Of a stretch of 64,000 bases of DNA, positions 45,074 through 54,257 are shown piece by piece. The notes below the pieces were generated by a model. The model worked only from the letters and a program-made list of their open reading frames with translations, was not told the DNA's origin and searched no databases. Both the position numbers and the translations under genes were made by a program. Source of the DNA: Herbinix sp. (GTDB lineage Bacteria; Bacillota; Clostridia; Lachnospirales; Lachnospiraceae); NCBI GenBank assembly GCA_029256105.1, contig JAQSYO010000007.1, positions 62,001-126,000 of the forward strand. Direction: 5' to 3'. Each line of letters begins with the position of its first letter. Within the stretch, counting starts at the first letter, position 1.

Positions 45074-46270
45074 ATGAAAAAAAAGTTGTTATCTTTAATG
45101 CTTGTTACCGCAATGATTGGAACGATCCTAACAGGATGTGGCAGTTCAAAAACATCCGAAACTTCAGAAACTCCAAAGACTGCAGGCGATTCTAAAACTG
45201 CTTCTTCTACAACAGGGGAAGAAGACAATATCGTCCGTATTGGTGTTGTTTGTACACTTACAGGCGGTAGCGCTATTTATGGTGAAGGTGCTAAGAATGC
45301 AGTTACTATGGCAGCAGAGGAAATCAATAACAGTGACAGCGAATTTAAAGTTGAAATCGTTGATATTGTTGATGATGCAAGTGATTCTAAACAGGCAGTG
45401 AACGCATATAATAGTTTAGAGCCAAGTTCACCGGAAGCTGTGATCGGTGCCTTCTTCTCCTCTGTAACATTACCGATGGCTGAGATAGCGAAAGAGCAAA
45501 ACATGTTATTACTTGCCACTGGAGCTACTAATAAAAAAGTAACAGAAGTTGGACCTACAATTTTTAGAGATTGCTTCATAGATCCATACCAAGGTAAAAT
45601 GGCAGCACAATTCGCAAAAGAGAAGGGTACTACGAAAGCAGCTATTATTTATGCTAAGGATGATGATTATTCCAATGGTCTTAAGGATGCATTTGTAGAA
45701 AATGCAGCAGCAAATGGTTTTGAAATTGTATATACCGGTGAATGTACTACAAAGGATACTGACTTTACAGCTCAGGCTTCACAGGCAGTGGCAGCTGGAG
45801 CAGACTTCTTATTCTATCCTGCTTTTCTTGATACAGTTCCTTTGTTAGTACAGCAGGTAAGAGATGCTGGATATGAAGGTGTCATTATGGGTGGTGATGG
45901 TTGGGATGGTTCCGATACCACCGGACTTGAATCCTACTTTGATAATTGTTATTTTACAAACCATTATTCCTCAGAGGATTCAGCACCGGCGGTACAGGAA
46001 TTTGTTACAAAATATACAGAGGCGTATGGTGTAGAAAGCTTAACCGCTTGTGCAGCACTTTACTATGATGCAATCTATATGTTAGTAGAAGCGGCTAAAA
46101 ACGGCAGTGGTTCGGATACGGCTTCCTTGGTGAAAGGCATGACCGGTATGACATTTACCGGAGTTGGCGGTACCTTTACTATGGATGCAGATCGTAACGC
46201 GGTGAAGAGCGTTGTTATCAATACGTTCGATGCTGGTAAGGTTAAGTGGTTAAAGACTTTAGAGCCATAA
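45074..46270 (+). CDS. livJ: Liv-type (HAAT) ABC transporter substrate-binding lipoprotein
   Basis: A 398-aa periplasmic-binding type I protein. Lipobox ILTGC near residue 22, then a Ser/Thr-rich linker to about residue 50, then the two-lobe receptor: IVRIGVVCTLTGGSAIYGEGAKNAV, EAVIGAFFSSVTLPMAEIAKE (typical of branched-chain or amide/amino acid binders) and TACAALYYDAIYMLVEA. Family members bind Leu/Ile/Val but also amides, urea or other amino acids, and the operon content points to another ligand here. GGAGG is 9 bases before the ATG. First gene of a 12-gene operon behind the duplicated leader. Confidence 0.9.
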   Translation: MKKKLLSLMLVTAMIGTILTGCGSSKTSETSETPKTAGDSKTASSTTGEEDNIVRIGVVCTLTGGSAIYGEGAKNAVTMAAEEINNSDSEFKVEIVDIVDDASDSKQAVNAYNSLEPSSPEAVIGAFFSSVTLPMAEIAKEQNMLLLATGATNKKVTEVGPTIFRDCFIDPYQGKMAAQFAKEKGTTKAAIIYAKDDDYSNGLKDAFVENAAANGFEIVYTGECTTKDTDFTAQASQAVAAGADFLFYPAFLDTVPLLVQQVRDAGYEGVIMGGDGWDGSDTTGLESYFDNCYFTNHYSSEDSAPAVQEFVTKYTEAYGVESLTACAALYYDAIYMLVEAAKNGSGSDTASLVKGMTGMTFTGVGGTFTMDADRNAVKSVVINTFDAGKVKWLKTLEP

Positions 46271-46298
46271 GTTTTAGAGGAATAAAAAATAGAATATA

Positions 46299-46342
46299 GA
46301 ATAACATACGACACAGGATTGAGCCTGTGTCTTATGTTATTC
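46299..46342 (+). other. strong hairpin between binding-protein and permease genes
   Basis: A 19-bp stem with one mismatch (46299-46317 with 46324-46342, core GACACAGG/CCTGTGTC) and no T-tract, so more likely an mRNA 3'-end stabiliser or processing site than a terminator. It separates livJ from livH. Confidence 0.7.
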
Positions 46343-46371
46343 CTATATATTCAGAAAGAAAGGTGTTTGAC

Positions 46372-47259
46372 ATGTCGTTATTTATTCAAAGTATGGTGAA
46401 TGGCTTAAATCAAGGTGCAATCTACGCATTAATAGCCCTTGGGTATACCATGGTGTATGGTATCATCCGTATGATTAATTTTGCACACGGTGACTTTATA
46501 ATGGTTGGTAGCTATACCTTGTTTTATACAATACCATTAATGATTAATGCTGGAATGCCGCCATGGATGTCAGTATTCATCGCAATTGCAGTTTGTACCT
46601 TTGTTGGTATTACGGTTGAGGTTGTAGCCTATAGGCCGGTTCGTAAGGCAGGTTCCATGACAGCCTTGATTACAGCCCTAGCAATGAGTCTTTTCTTAGA
46701 GAATTTAGCGATGGTATTATTTGGAGCAAATCCAAAGTCAGTTCCAGCTATTTTTGATCGTGCTTCCATTGATATACTAGGAGCGAAGCTACAAGTGAAA
46801 TATTTGCTTACCTTTGGTATCGGTATCATCATAATGATTGCACTTCAATTATTTGTTAGGAAGACAAAACTTGGTAAGGCTATGAGAGCAGTTCCACAGG
46901 ACAAACAGGCTGCAACCTTGATGGGGATTAAAGTAAATACTATAATAACGATTACCTTTGGCATTGGTTCTGCACTTGCGGCTGTAGCAGCTCTTATGTA
47001 TTGTAGTACCTATCCAAGATGCACAACAGATATGGGAAGCATGATGGGACTAAAAGCTTTTGTTGCAGCTGTTCTTGGCGGTATCGGTAGTATTCCGGGT
47101 GCTATGATTGGTGGTTTGATTGTAGGTTTAGTAGAAATTTTTGTAAAGGTGTATATTGCTCCAGGTTGGTACGAAGCGATTACCTATAGTCTTTTAATCA
47201 TCGTATTAATTGTAAAACCATCTGGTATTCTTGGTAAAAATATTGGTGAGAAAGTGTAG
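46372..47259 (+). CDS. livH: Liv-type ABC transporter permease LivH
   Basis: A 295-aa inner-membrane subunit with about eight helices. GLNQGAIYALIALGYTMVYGIIRMINFAHGD (split here as two family blocks, GAIYALIALGYTMVYG and INFAHGD) and MGIKVNTIITITFGIGSALA are diagnostic for LivH. The ATG at 46372 is chosen because AAAGGTG lies 8 bases upstream. Followed after 8 bases by livM. Confidence 0.92.
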   Translation: MSLFIQSMVNGLNQGAIYALIALGYTMVYGIIRMINFAHGDFIMVGSYTLFYTIPLMINAGMPPWMSVFIAIAVCTFVGITVEVVAYRPVRKAGSMTALITALAMSLFLENLAMVLFGANPKSVPAIFDRASIDILGAKLQVKYLLTFGIGIIIMIALQLFVRKTKLGKAMRAVPQDKQAATLMGIKVNTIITITFGIGSALAAVAALMYCSTYPRCTTDMGSMMGLKAFVAAVLGGIGSIPGAMIGGLIVGLVEIFVKVYIAPGWYEAITYSLLIIVLIVKPSGILGKNIGEKV

Positions 47260-47267
47260 GTGGGAAA

Positions 47268-48272
47268 ATGAATCTATTTAAAAATAAAAAGTGGACCTAT
47301 TTAATCAATTTAATAGGAATCTGTTTGATCTTTTTTGCGTTTATGATACTTTTTAAATCAGGAGTATTGGGAACGAGAACCAACTACATAAAAGGTATTT
47401 TTACTACTGCATGTTATACTATTATCATGGTATCTTCACTTAACCTATTAACGGGGTTTATGGGTGAATTTTCACTTGGTCATGCAGGCTTTATGTCCGT
47501 GGGAGCATATAGCTCAGCGATTGTAACGAATATGCTTGTTGATAAAGGAATACCCAATATATTGCTCTTTGTTATAGCTCTGCTTGTAGGTGGAATCGCT
47601 GCCGCAATAACAGGAACGTTGGTTGGTATACCCGCATTAAGGCTTAGAGGCGACTATTTAGCGATTGTTACAATTGCATTTGCAGAAATAATAAGAGTTG
47701 CGTTTTGTAACTTTGAAATTACCGGTGGGGGAAAGACAATGAGCGGAATCACGAAGCTTTCTAACTTTTACTGGTGCTTTTGGGTAATGGTAATTTGCGT
47801 AACATTTATGTATATGTATGTTCGCTCCAGATTTGGCCGCACGGTAACAGCCATTCGGGAGGATTACATCGCTGCTGCCTCAAGCGGAATCAATGTAACC
47901 TTTTATAAGGTGCTGACATTTACTGTCTCTGCTTTTTTTGCCGGAATCGGTGGAGCAATGTATGCGCATTATATGACGGCAATGATACCTACAAACTTTA
48001 ACTTCATGTATTCAGCAGAGTTTTTAACCGAGGTTATCATTGGCGGTACCGGATCCTTAACCGGTTCTATTATCGGAGCCACCTTATTATCCGCTTTACC
48101 GGAGGCAATGAGACAATTTGCAAATTACCGTATGCTTGCATATGCAATCATATTGGTATTGGTAATGATATTCAAGCCAAGCGGTATTTTTGGAACTTAT
48201 GAATTCTCTTTAACAGGTACTCTTTCTAAGTTATTTGGTAATAAGAAAAAGAAGGAGGTAAGTAAAGGATGA
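47268..48272 (+). CDS. livM: Liv-type ABC transporter permease LivM
   Basis: A 334-aa permease, partner of LivH. Family blocks are NLLTGFMGEFSLGHAGFMSVGAY near residue 60, GDYLAIVTIAFAEIIRV near 130, and the cytoplasmic coupling segment AIREDYIAAASSGIN near 197. A basic C-terminal tail (GNKKKKEVSKG) ends the protein. Its last 4 bases overlap livG. Confidence 0.92.
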   Translation: MNLFKNKKWTYLINLIGICLIFFAFMILFKSGVLGTRTNYIKGIFTTACYTIIMVSSLNLLTGFMGEFSLGHAGFMSVGAYSSAIVTNMLVDKGIPNILLFVIALLVGGIAAAITGTLVGIPALRLRGDYLAIVTIAFAEIIRVAFCNFEITGGGKTMSGITKLSNFYWCFWVMVICVTFMYMYVRSRFGRTVTAIREDYIAAASSGINVTFYKVLTFTVSAFFAGIGGAMYAHYMTAMIPTNFNFMYSAEFLTEVIIGGTGSLTGSIIGATLLSALPEAMRQFANYRMLAYAIILVLVMIFKPSGIFGTYEFSLTGTLSKLFGNKKKKEVSKG

Positions 48273-49048
48273 GTGTAGAACAACCTGTATTGCAAGTATC
48301 ACATCTGGGAATTTCATTTGGAGGACTTAAGGCAGTAAGTGATTTTAATATTGAAATAGGAAAAAGTGAATTGTATGGTTTAATTGGTCCAAATGGTGCC
48401 GGAAAAACAACGGTATTCAATTTGCTTACTGGAGTATACAAGCCTACGGAAGGTGCATTTTTCCTGAATGGTGAGAAAATGAATGGAAAAAAGACGCATC
48501 AGGTAGTGCAGGAGGGTATTGCGAGAACCTTTCAAAACATACGTCTCTTCAAGAAAATGACAGCACTTGAGAATGTAAAAGTTGCTATGAATATGAAGAT
48601 GAAATATTCGCTGGTTGCAGCGGCTTTCCGCTTACCAAGTTATTGGGCACAAGAAGCTGAGATAGATGCAAAAGCGAGGGAACTTTTAGAAGTGGTAGAT
48701 CTTGGAGATAAAGCCGATGTTATCGCCCAGAATCTTCCCTACGGACAACAAAGAAGACTTGAAATTGCAAGAGCACTTGCAACCGGAATGAAATTACTGC
48801 TCTTAGATGAACCTGCAGCTGGCATGAATCCTACTGAGACTGCTGAATTACTTGACATTATTAATGTCATTCGAAAAAAATTTAATATCTCTGTATTACT
48901 AATCGAACATGATATGAGCTTAGTTATGAAGATATGTGAAAAAATCCAAGTTATTGACTATGGTGAAACAATCGCATTTGGAACACCGGAAGAGATTGCT
49001 ATTAATCCAAGAGTTATTGAGGCGTATCTCGGAAAAGAAGACGAATAG
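48269..49048 (+). CDS. livG: Liv-type ABC transporter ATPase LivG
   Basis: A 259-aa ATP-binding subunit. Walker A GPNGAGKTT near residue 37, FQNIRLFKKMTALENV Q-loop, LPYGQQRRLEIARAL signature (the LivG form), Walker B LLLLDEPAAGMNP and H-loop LIEHDMSLVM. AAGGAGG is 10 bases before the ATG, within the end of livM. Works with LivF as a heterodimeric motor. Confidence 0.93.
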   Translation: MSVEQPVLQVSHLGISFGGLKAVSDFNIEIGKSELYGLIGPNGAGKTTVFNLLTGVYKPTEGAFFLNGEKMNGKKTHQVVQEGIARTFQNIRLFKKMTALENVKVAMNMKMKYSLVAAAFRLPSYWAQEAEIDAKARELLEVVDLGDKADVIAQNLPYGQQRRLEIARALATGMKLLLLDEPAAGMNPTETAELLDIINVIRKKFNISVLLIEHDMSLVMKICEKIQVIDYGETIAFGTPEEIAINPRVIEAYLGKEDE

Positions 49049-49061
49049 GGGGAGAGTACTT

Positions 49062-49769
49062 ATGTTATCAATTAAAGATTTACATGTTTCATATGGTGCT
49101 ATTCACGCCATTCATGGAGTTAGCTTAGAGGTCAATGATGGAGAAATAGTCACATTAATCGGCGCTAACGGTGCTGGAAAAACAACAATTTTACATACGG
49201 TTACCGGTCTTAAGATAGCAAATAGCGGCACAATAAGCTATGGAGATTTAGATTTACGCGCTACGGATGCCAGTAAATTAATAAAATATGGTATTAGCCA
49301 TGTTCCGGAAGGAAGACATATATTCCCCGATATGACAGTTTTAGAAAATCTGGAGATGGGTGCTTATTCTACGAAAAAAAATAGAAGAGAGTTAGAAAAA
49401 AACTTTACACTCGTATTTGAACGGTTCCCGAGATTAAAGGAAAGATATAAGCAGCTTGCTGGCACTTTATCAGGTGGCGAGCAACAGATGCTGGCCATGG
49501 GAAGAGCATTAATGGCAGATCCTAAAATATTATTGCTGGATGAACCTTCCATGGGACTCTCGCCTATCTTGGTAAAGGAGATATTTAGTATTATTCGATA
49601 TTGTCATGAGATAGGGATAACCATACTTTTAGTGGAACAAAATGCAAAAATGGCACTTGGTATTGCAGATAGAGCATATGTTTTAGAAACCGGTAATATT
49701 ACAATCAGTGGTAAGGCCAAGGAGTTGCTGGAAGACGATAGAGTCCGTAAGGCATATCTTGGTCAATAA
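49062..49769 (+). CDS. livF: Liv-type ABC transporter ATPase LivF
   Basis: A 235-aa ATP-binding subunit. Walker A GANGAGKTT, LSGGEQQMLAMGRALM signature, Walker B ILLLDEPSMGLSP and LVEQNAKMAL in place of a canonical H-loop, all as in LivF. The ATG at 49062 follows GGGGGAGAG by 6 bases. Longer in-frame sequence upstream overlaps livG and is not used. A small hairpin (CTCACAA/TTGTGAG at 49770-49788) follows the gene. Confidence 0.93.
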   Translation: MLSIKDLHVSYGAIHAIHGVSLEVNDGEIVTLIGANGAGKTTILHTVTGLKIANSGTISYGDLDLRATDASKLIKYGISHVPEGRHIFPDMTVLENLEMGAYSTKKNRRELEKNFTLVFERFPRLKERYKQLAGTLSGGEQQMLAMGRALMADPKILLLDEPSMGLSPILVKEIFSIIRYCHEIGITILLVEQNAKMALGIADRAYVLETGNITISGKAKELLEDDRVRKAYLGQ

Positions 49770-49844
49770 TCTCACAAATAGCTTGTGAGTCGAGCCATTT
49801 ATTATTAGTGATGCCGCCGATAGGCGACGGAATGGAGGTAAGTT

Positions 49845-50468
49845 ATGGAACATTTTATTCTTGCTATTACAAGAACCTGTGGTAGTGGTGCAACCACCAT
49901 AAGTAAAATGCTTGCGAAGGACTATGGGATTGCACTATATGACAGGCAGCTTTTACGCTTAGCTTCAGAAGATAGTGGTATTAATGAGAGCTTATTTTCA
50001 AATGTGGATGAAACGGTTAAAAACACCATTTTGTATCACGTTTCTAAAAAGGTATATAAAGGAGAGTTAATCCCTCCGGAAAGTGATAATTTTACATCAG
50101 ACAGTAATCTTTTTAATTATCAGGCCAAAGTGCTTAGGGAACTTGCTGAGATAGAATCCTATATAGTAATTGGAAGATGTGGTGATTATATTTTACAGGA
50201 TAGGAAAAACATGATCTCCATTTTCCTTACTGCAGAGGAAGAAACTTGCATCCAACATGTGATGGAGAGACTTGTCTGCAATCGAAAAGAAGCCAAGAAA
50301 TATATCACTAAAAATAATAAATTTAGAAGTAATTATTATACTTATCACACGGGTAGAAAATGGAAAAATCCTGATAATTACGATTTGTGTCTAAATACCG
50401 GGAAATTGGGATATGAGAAGACAGTCGAAATTATAAAGGATTATGTTTCCTTAAGACTGGCAGAATAG
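49845..50468 (+). CDS. cytidylate-kinase-like P-loop protein
   Basis: A 207-aa protein of the cytidylate kinase-like family (PF13189 type), widespread in Clostridia and of unknown substrate. The nucleotide loop RTCGSGATTIS (residues 10-20) lacks the lysine of a classical Walker A. Other family features are YDRQLLRLASEDSGI and IVIGRCGDYIL. GGAGG is 7 bases before the ATG. It sits between the transporter and the D-amino acid genes and shares their direction and spacing, so it is part of the operon; its role there is open. Confidence 0.8.
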   Translation: MEHFILAITRTCGSGATTISKMLAKDYGIALYDRQLLRLASEDSGINESLFSNVDETVKNTILYHVSKKVYKGELIPPESDNFTSDSNLFNYQAKVLRELAEIESYIVIGRCGDYILQDRKNMISIFLTAEEETCIQHVMERLVCNRKEAKKYITKNNKFRSNYYTYHTGRKWKNPDNYDLCLNTGKLGYEKTVEIIKDYVSLRLAE

Positions 50469-50553
50469 AAGCTATTAATTATAAAAGTAACAGGGTACTC
50501 TTTAATTACACATAATAAAACATACTAAATAATTAGAAATCAGGGGTAGGATA

Positions 50554-51402
50554 ATGGAAAACTTAGGATACTATGATGGTAAATATGATTTAATCGAAAA
50601 TATGACAGTACCATTTGATGACAGAGTTCATTATTATGGGGATGGAGTGTATGATGCCACCTGTGCGGGTAATCATATTATTTTTAATTTAGAGGAACAT
50701 ATTGATCGGTTTTACAACAGTGCCGAATTACTGCAAATTAAAATTCCTCATACCAAGGAAGATCTAAAGAAAATTCTTCTTGAAATGGTAAGTAAGGTTG
50801 AGGGAAATGAACTTTTTGTTTATTGGCAGGTTACCAGGGCGGTTGCGCCAAGAAAGCATGTATTCCCTGAAAAAGATGCAAAAATATGGATTATGATTCG
50901 ACCATCAAAAATAGGTGATCCCAAAAATCTTTTAAAACTTATTACAGTTGAAGATACCAGGTTTTTACACTGTAATATAAAGACACTGAATTTAATACCC
51001 AATGTTATGGCTTCACAAAAAGGTGAACTAGCTGGTTGTGATGAGATTATCTTCCACCGCGGGGAACGCGTAACGGAATGCTCTCATAGCAATCTACATA
51101 TCATTAAGGACGGTAAATTTATTACACCTCCAACAGATCATTATATACTGCCTGGAATCGCTAGAGATCATTTGATCAAAATGAGTAAACAATTGGGTAT
51201 TCCGGTAGAGAAGACTATTTTTACTTTACAGGATATGATGGAGGCAGATGAGGTTATTGTGAGTTCTTCTAGTAATTTCTGTTTGTCCGCTTATGAAATA
51301 GATGGTTTGAAAGTTGGAGGAAAAGCGCCGGAACTACTTCATAAATTGCAGGAGGCGCTTATGGAGGAATACTTGGTAGCCACGAAACAGAAGGAGGCTT
51401 AA
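50554..51402 (+). CDS. dat: D-amino acid transaminase (PLP fold-type IV)
   Basis: A 282-aa class IV aminotransferase. The segment CNIKTLNLIPNVMA with the PLP-binding Lys143 is the signature of D-amino acid transaminase rather than of branched-chain or aminodeoxychorismate enzymes, and YYGDGVYDA near residue 28 is also typical. It interconverts D-alanine, D-glutamate and their keto acids. AGGGGT lies 7 bases before the ATG. The next gene starts 6 bases after its stop. In this operon it could form D-glutamate from 2-oxoglutarate and another D-amino acid, or drain it. Confidence 0.85.
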   Translation: MENLGYYDGKYDLIENMTVPFDDRVHYYGDGVYDATCAGNHIIFNLEEHIDRFYNSAELLQIKIPHTKEDLKKILLEMVSKVEGNELFVYWQVTRAVAPRKHVFPEKDAKIWIMIRPSKIGDPKNLLKLITVEDTRFLHCNIKTLNLIPNVMASQKGELAGCDEIIFHRGERVTECSHSNLHIIKDGKFITPPTDHYILPGIARDHLIKMSKQLGIPVEKTIFTLQDMMEADEVIVSSSSNFCLSAYEIDGLKVGGKAPELLHKLQEALMEEYLVATKQKEA

Positions 51403-51408
51403 TGATCC

Positions 51409-52482
51409 ATGACGAATGAGGAATTGACAATATATAACATAGGAGAGAACTTAGACTCACTGATGAACCTGGATCCCAGAGGTTATGGAGTCTGCCGTAT
51501 TTTGTATGCAGGCAGCAGAGCATATACAGGCGAGCCATTGACAATGCATAGTGCAAAAAAAATGGTAGAGCATATTAAGGCCAATGACTTTGTATTTATT
51601 CTTACCGGTTTTATATTGCTTCCTCATAAATCACCGGAAATGGATGGTATTGTAAGCTCAATGTTACTTGCCCGTTCCTTGGTACAGGCATTTGATGCAA
51701 AACCTATTATTATTTGCCCGGAAGAGAACTTAGAAGCTGTCAAAAAATGTGCAAGTGTTGTTGGACTCCATTGCTATGAAAATGTGGATAAGGTAGCGGA
51801 GCTGCCCATTTCCATGGGAGTAATTACTTTTACGAAGGATAAAAGGAAAGCAGAGGAACAAGCAGAGCAGATAATTGCAAAGATACTCCCTAAGGCAGTT
51901 ATTGCTATTGAGGCACCTGGAGCAAATGAATGTGGTGAGTATCATAATGCGATAGGTGTAAATGTCACTGAGTTTGAGGCAAAGACAGATGTTTTATTTC
52001 AAAAATTAAAGGATAGAAATGTTCTGAATTTTGCCATAGGTGATTTGGGAAATGAGATAGGAATGGGTACCATAGGGGATCATATCAAAAAATATATTCC
52101 TTACACTGCTGAAAATCAATGTAAGTGTGTATGCCAAAATGGTATTCTGGCAACAACAAAGGCAGATAATATTATCACTGCAACGGTATCAGATTGGGGA
52201 TGCTATGGGCTTATGGCAGCAATCGCATTTCTAAAAAAGGATTTGGATATTTTCCATGAGGGAGATATGGAAATGGAAGTTATGCGAGTTGCTACAAGAA
52301 GCGGCATGATCGATATGAATGGTTCCCTTATCCCTGGAATTGATGGCTTTAATACAAAAATGAATGTTAATATTGTCGAGCTAATGCGCCAGTGTGTAGG
52401 ATATGCAATCAAGTTCGAGGGAAGAACGGAGCATTGGTTTGAAAATGTTTTAACAAAGGGATTTTTTCAGGAATGGAGGTAG
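51409..52482 (+). CDS. DUF4392 protein (D-glutamate cyclase C-terminal-type domain)
   Basis: A 357-aa protein matching DUF4392, now called D-glutamate cyclase-like C-terminal domain. Features: GTGEPLT-type phosphate-binding-like segment (AYTGEPLTMHSAKKM), IAIEAPGANECGEYHNAIG near residue 165, FAIGDLGNEIGMGTIGDHI near 210, and TVSDWGCYGLMAAIAFL near 262. In animals this domain is the second half of mitochondrial DGLUCY, which turns D-glutamate into 5-oxo-D-proline; here it is a separate gene. GGAGG is 11 bases before the ATG. The stop is followed after 2 bases by pxpB. Confidence 0.85.
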   Translation: MTNEELTIYNIGENLDSLMNLDPRGYGVCRILYAGSRAYTGEPLTMHSAKKMVEHIKANDFVFILTGFILLPHKSPEMDGIVSSMLLARSLVQAFDAKPIIICPEENLEAVKKCASVVGLHCYENVDKVAELPISMGVITFTKDKRKAEEQAEQIIAKILPKAVIAIEAPGANECGEYHNAIGVNVTEFEAKTDVLFQKLKDRNVLNFAIGDLGNEIGMGTIGDHIKKYIPYTAENQCKCVCQNGILATTKADNIITATVSDWGCYGLMAAIAFLKKDLDIFHEGDMEMEVMRVATRSGMIDMNGSLIPGIDGFNTKMNVNIVELMRQCVGYAIKFEGRTEHWFENVLTKGFFQEWR

Positions 52483-52484
52483 TA

Positions 52485-53204
52485 ATGCGTATATTACCGT
52501 CAGGAGATTTAGCACTTGTTGTGGAGTTTGGGAATGAAATAAGTACTGCTTGTAATGATAAAGTGAGACAATTAAATCAATGCTTAAAACGAAATGAAAT
52601 AAAGGGCGTTATCGAGACAGTACCCACCTTTCGTTCTTTATTGGTGTATTACGATCCTTTAAAAATTACATATAAAAAGCTTTGTAACTATATCGAAGCT
52701 GTTGCGAATGCAGAGGGAGATATCAAAGTAAAGTCAAATAGAATTGTTGAGATTCCGGTATGCTATGGAGGACAATACGGCGAAGACCTGGTAGAGGTAG
52801 CTGAATATGTTGGGATGAGTGAAACTGAGGTAATTCGTATTCATTCGAGCGTAGATTATTTGATCTATATGTTGGGATTTCTACCCGGATTTCCTTATCT
52901 TGGTGGACTTGATAAAAGATTGGAGACACCAAGGCTGTCGAATCCGAGAACATCGATTCCTGCAGGTTCAGTTGGAATTGGCGGAGAACAAACCGGTGTT
53001 TATCCGATCGATTCACCGGGAGGATGGAGACTTATCGGAAGAACACCATTAAGGCTTTATGACAGTAAACGTGAGAAGCCAACCCTTTATCAGGCGGGGG
53101 ATTTTATTCATTTTCAACCGATTAACGAAGACGAATTTGTACGTATAGACGAACTGGTTAAAAATGGACAGTATCAGTGCAAGATAAGAATTGGAGCTTC
53201 CTAG
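52485..53204 (+). CDS. pxpB: 5-oxoprolinase subunit PxpB (KipI-like)
   Basis: A 239-aa protein of the KipI/PxpB family, with PVCYGGQYGEDLVEVAEYVG near residue 87, MLGFLPGFPYLGGLD near 128 and IPAGSVGIGGEQTGVYPIDSPGGW near 157. PxpB and PxpC form the subunit pair that, with PxpA, hydrolyses 5-oxoproline to glutamate using ATP. In Bacillus the homologue KipI also inhibits sporulation kinase A, but the operon here points to metabolism. The ATG at 52485 is 5 bases after GGAGG. Confidence 0.92.
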   Translation: MRILPSGDLALVVEFGNEISTACNDKVRQLNQCLKRNEIKGVIETVPTFRSLLVYYDPLKITYKKLCNYIEAVANAEGDIKVKSNRIVEIPVCYGGQYGEDLVEVAEYVGMSETEVIRIHSSVDYLIYMLGFLPGFPYLGGLDKRLETPRLSNPRTSIPAGSVGIGGEQTGVYPIDSPGGWRLIGRTPLRLYDSKREKPTLYQAGDFIHFQPINEDEFVRIDELVKNGQYQCKIRIGAS

Positions 53205-53259
53205 TGGACCCTTTCTTTGAATATTTTTGACGCTGCATAGCGGCGGAATGGAGCTTAAT

Positions 53260-54207
53260 ATGAGTATTCAGATAATATCTCCAGGTGCCTTAACCACCAT
53301 ACAGGATTATGGGAGAATTGGTTATGGCGAAATAGGCTTCTCACCATCAGGAGCGGTTGATACGGATGCCATGGAAACCGCCAATTGTTTAGTTGGAAAT
53401 GAGATGAGAGAAGCAGTATTCGAGTGTACCCTTTTTGGTCCCACAATTCATTTTACGAAGGATAATGTGATAGCTGTTACCGGTGCTGATATGATGCCAA
53501 AGGTAAACGACAAAGAGATTTCCATGAACACAGCTGTAGTTGTAAAAGCGGGTGAGGATCTAGTACTTGCTTTTGCAGTAAAAGGATGTCGAAGTTATAT
53601 TGCATTTTCCGGTGGGCTCCAGATCGAAGATTGCTATGGCAGTAAATCTACTAATTTAAAATGTGAAATTGGCGGATTTAAGGGCAGGGCCTTAAAGGCA
53701 AATGACGAAATATTATTTGCGGAGCCTAAAAGTATTCTGCCTGACATGGAGAAACGCACCTATAAACAATCGGAAATAGATCGTTCACCAAAGATAGTCA
53801 GGGTAGTTATGGGTCCCCAGGACGATTACTTTACTAGCGAAGGGATTCATATTTTTGAAACTGGAAGCTATAAATTGACTAATGATTCTAACCGGATGGC
53901 ATGTAAACTTTCCGGTCCTGTTATAGCCTGCAAACAGGCTACGGATATTATTTCGGACGGTATATCGCTGGGTTCGATTCAAGTTTCCTCAAACGGACAG
54001 CCTATGGTGATGCTTTCAGATCGGCAAACAACGGGTGGCTATGCCAAAATAGGAACTGTAATTTCCACTGATATTCCAATTATTGCGCAGTGCAAACCGG
54101 GAGACGAAATAAGATTTCAAAGAATTACACTAAAGGAAGCTCATAAGATTTATAAAAAATATAATAGAAATAGAAAGAAATTTCAGAAGAAAATGAGATT
54201 GAAATAA
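53260..54207 (+). CDS. pxpC: 5-oxoprolinase subunit PxpC (KipA-like)
   Basis: A 315-aa KipA/PxpC family protein: IISPGALTTIQDYGRIGYGEIG at the N-terminus, SGAVDTDAMETANCLVGN, then YIAFSGGLQ near 118, and GSIQVSSNGQPMVMLSDRQTTGGYAKIGTV near 245, as in biotin-dependent carboxyltransferase-like subunits. The ATG at 53260 follows GGAG by 6 bases. A lysine/arginine-rich tail ends the protein. Partner of PxpB. Confidence 0.92.
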   Translation: MSIQIISPGALTTIQDYGRIGYGEIGFSPSGAVDTDAMETANCLVGNEMREAVFECTLFGPTIHFTKDNVIAVTGADMMPKVNDKEISMNTAVVVKAGEDLVLAFAVKGCRSYIAFSGGLQIEDCYGSKSTNLKCEIGGFKGRALKANDEILFAEPKSILPDMEKRTYKQSEIDRSPKIVRVVMGPQDDYFTSEGIHIFETGSYKLTNDSNRMACKLSGPVIACKQATDIISDGISLGSIQVSSNGQPMVMLSDRQTTGGYAKIGTVISTDIPIIAQCKPGDEIRFQRITLKEAHKIYKKYNRNRKKFQKKMRLK

Positions 54208-54257
54208 ATGTAATATTTAAATGTGTGATCTGCCATCACAGTGAAAAGGAGGTAAGT

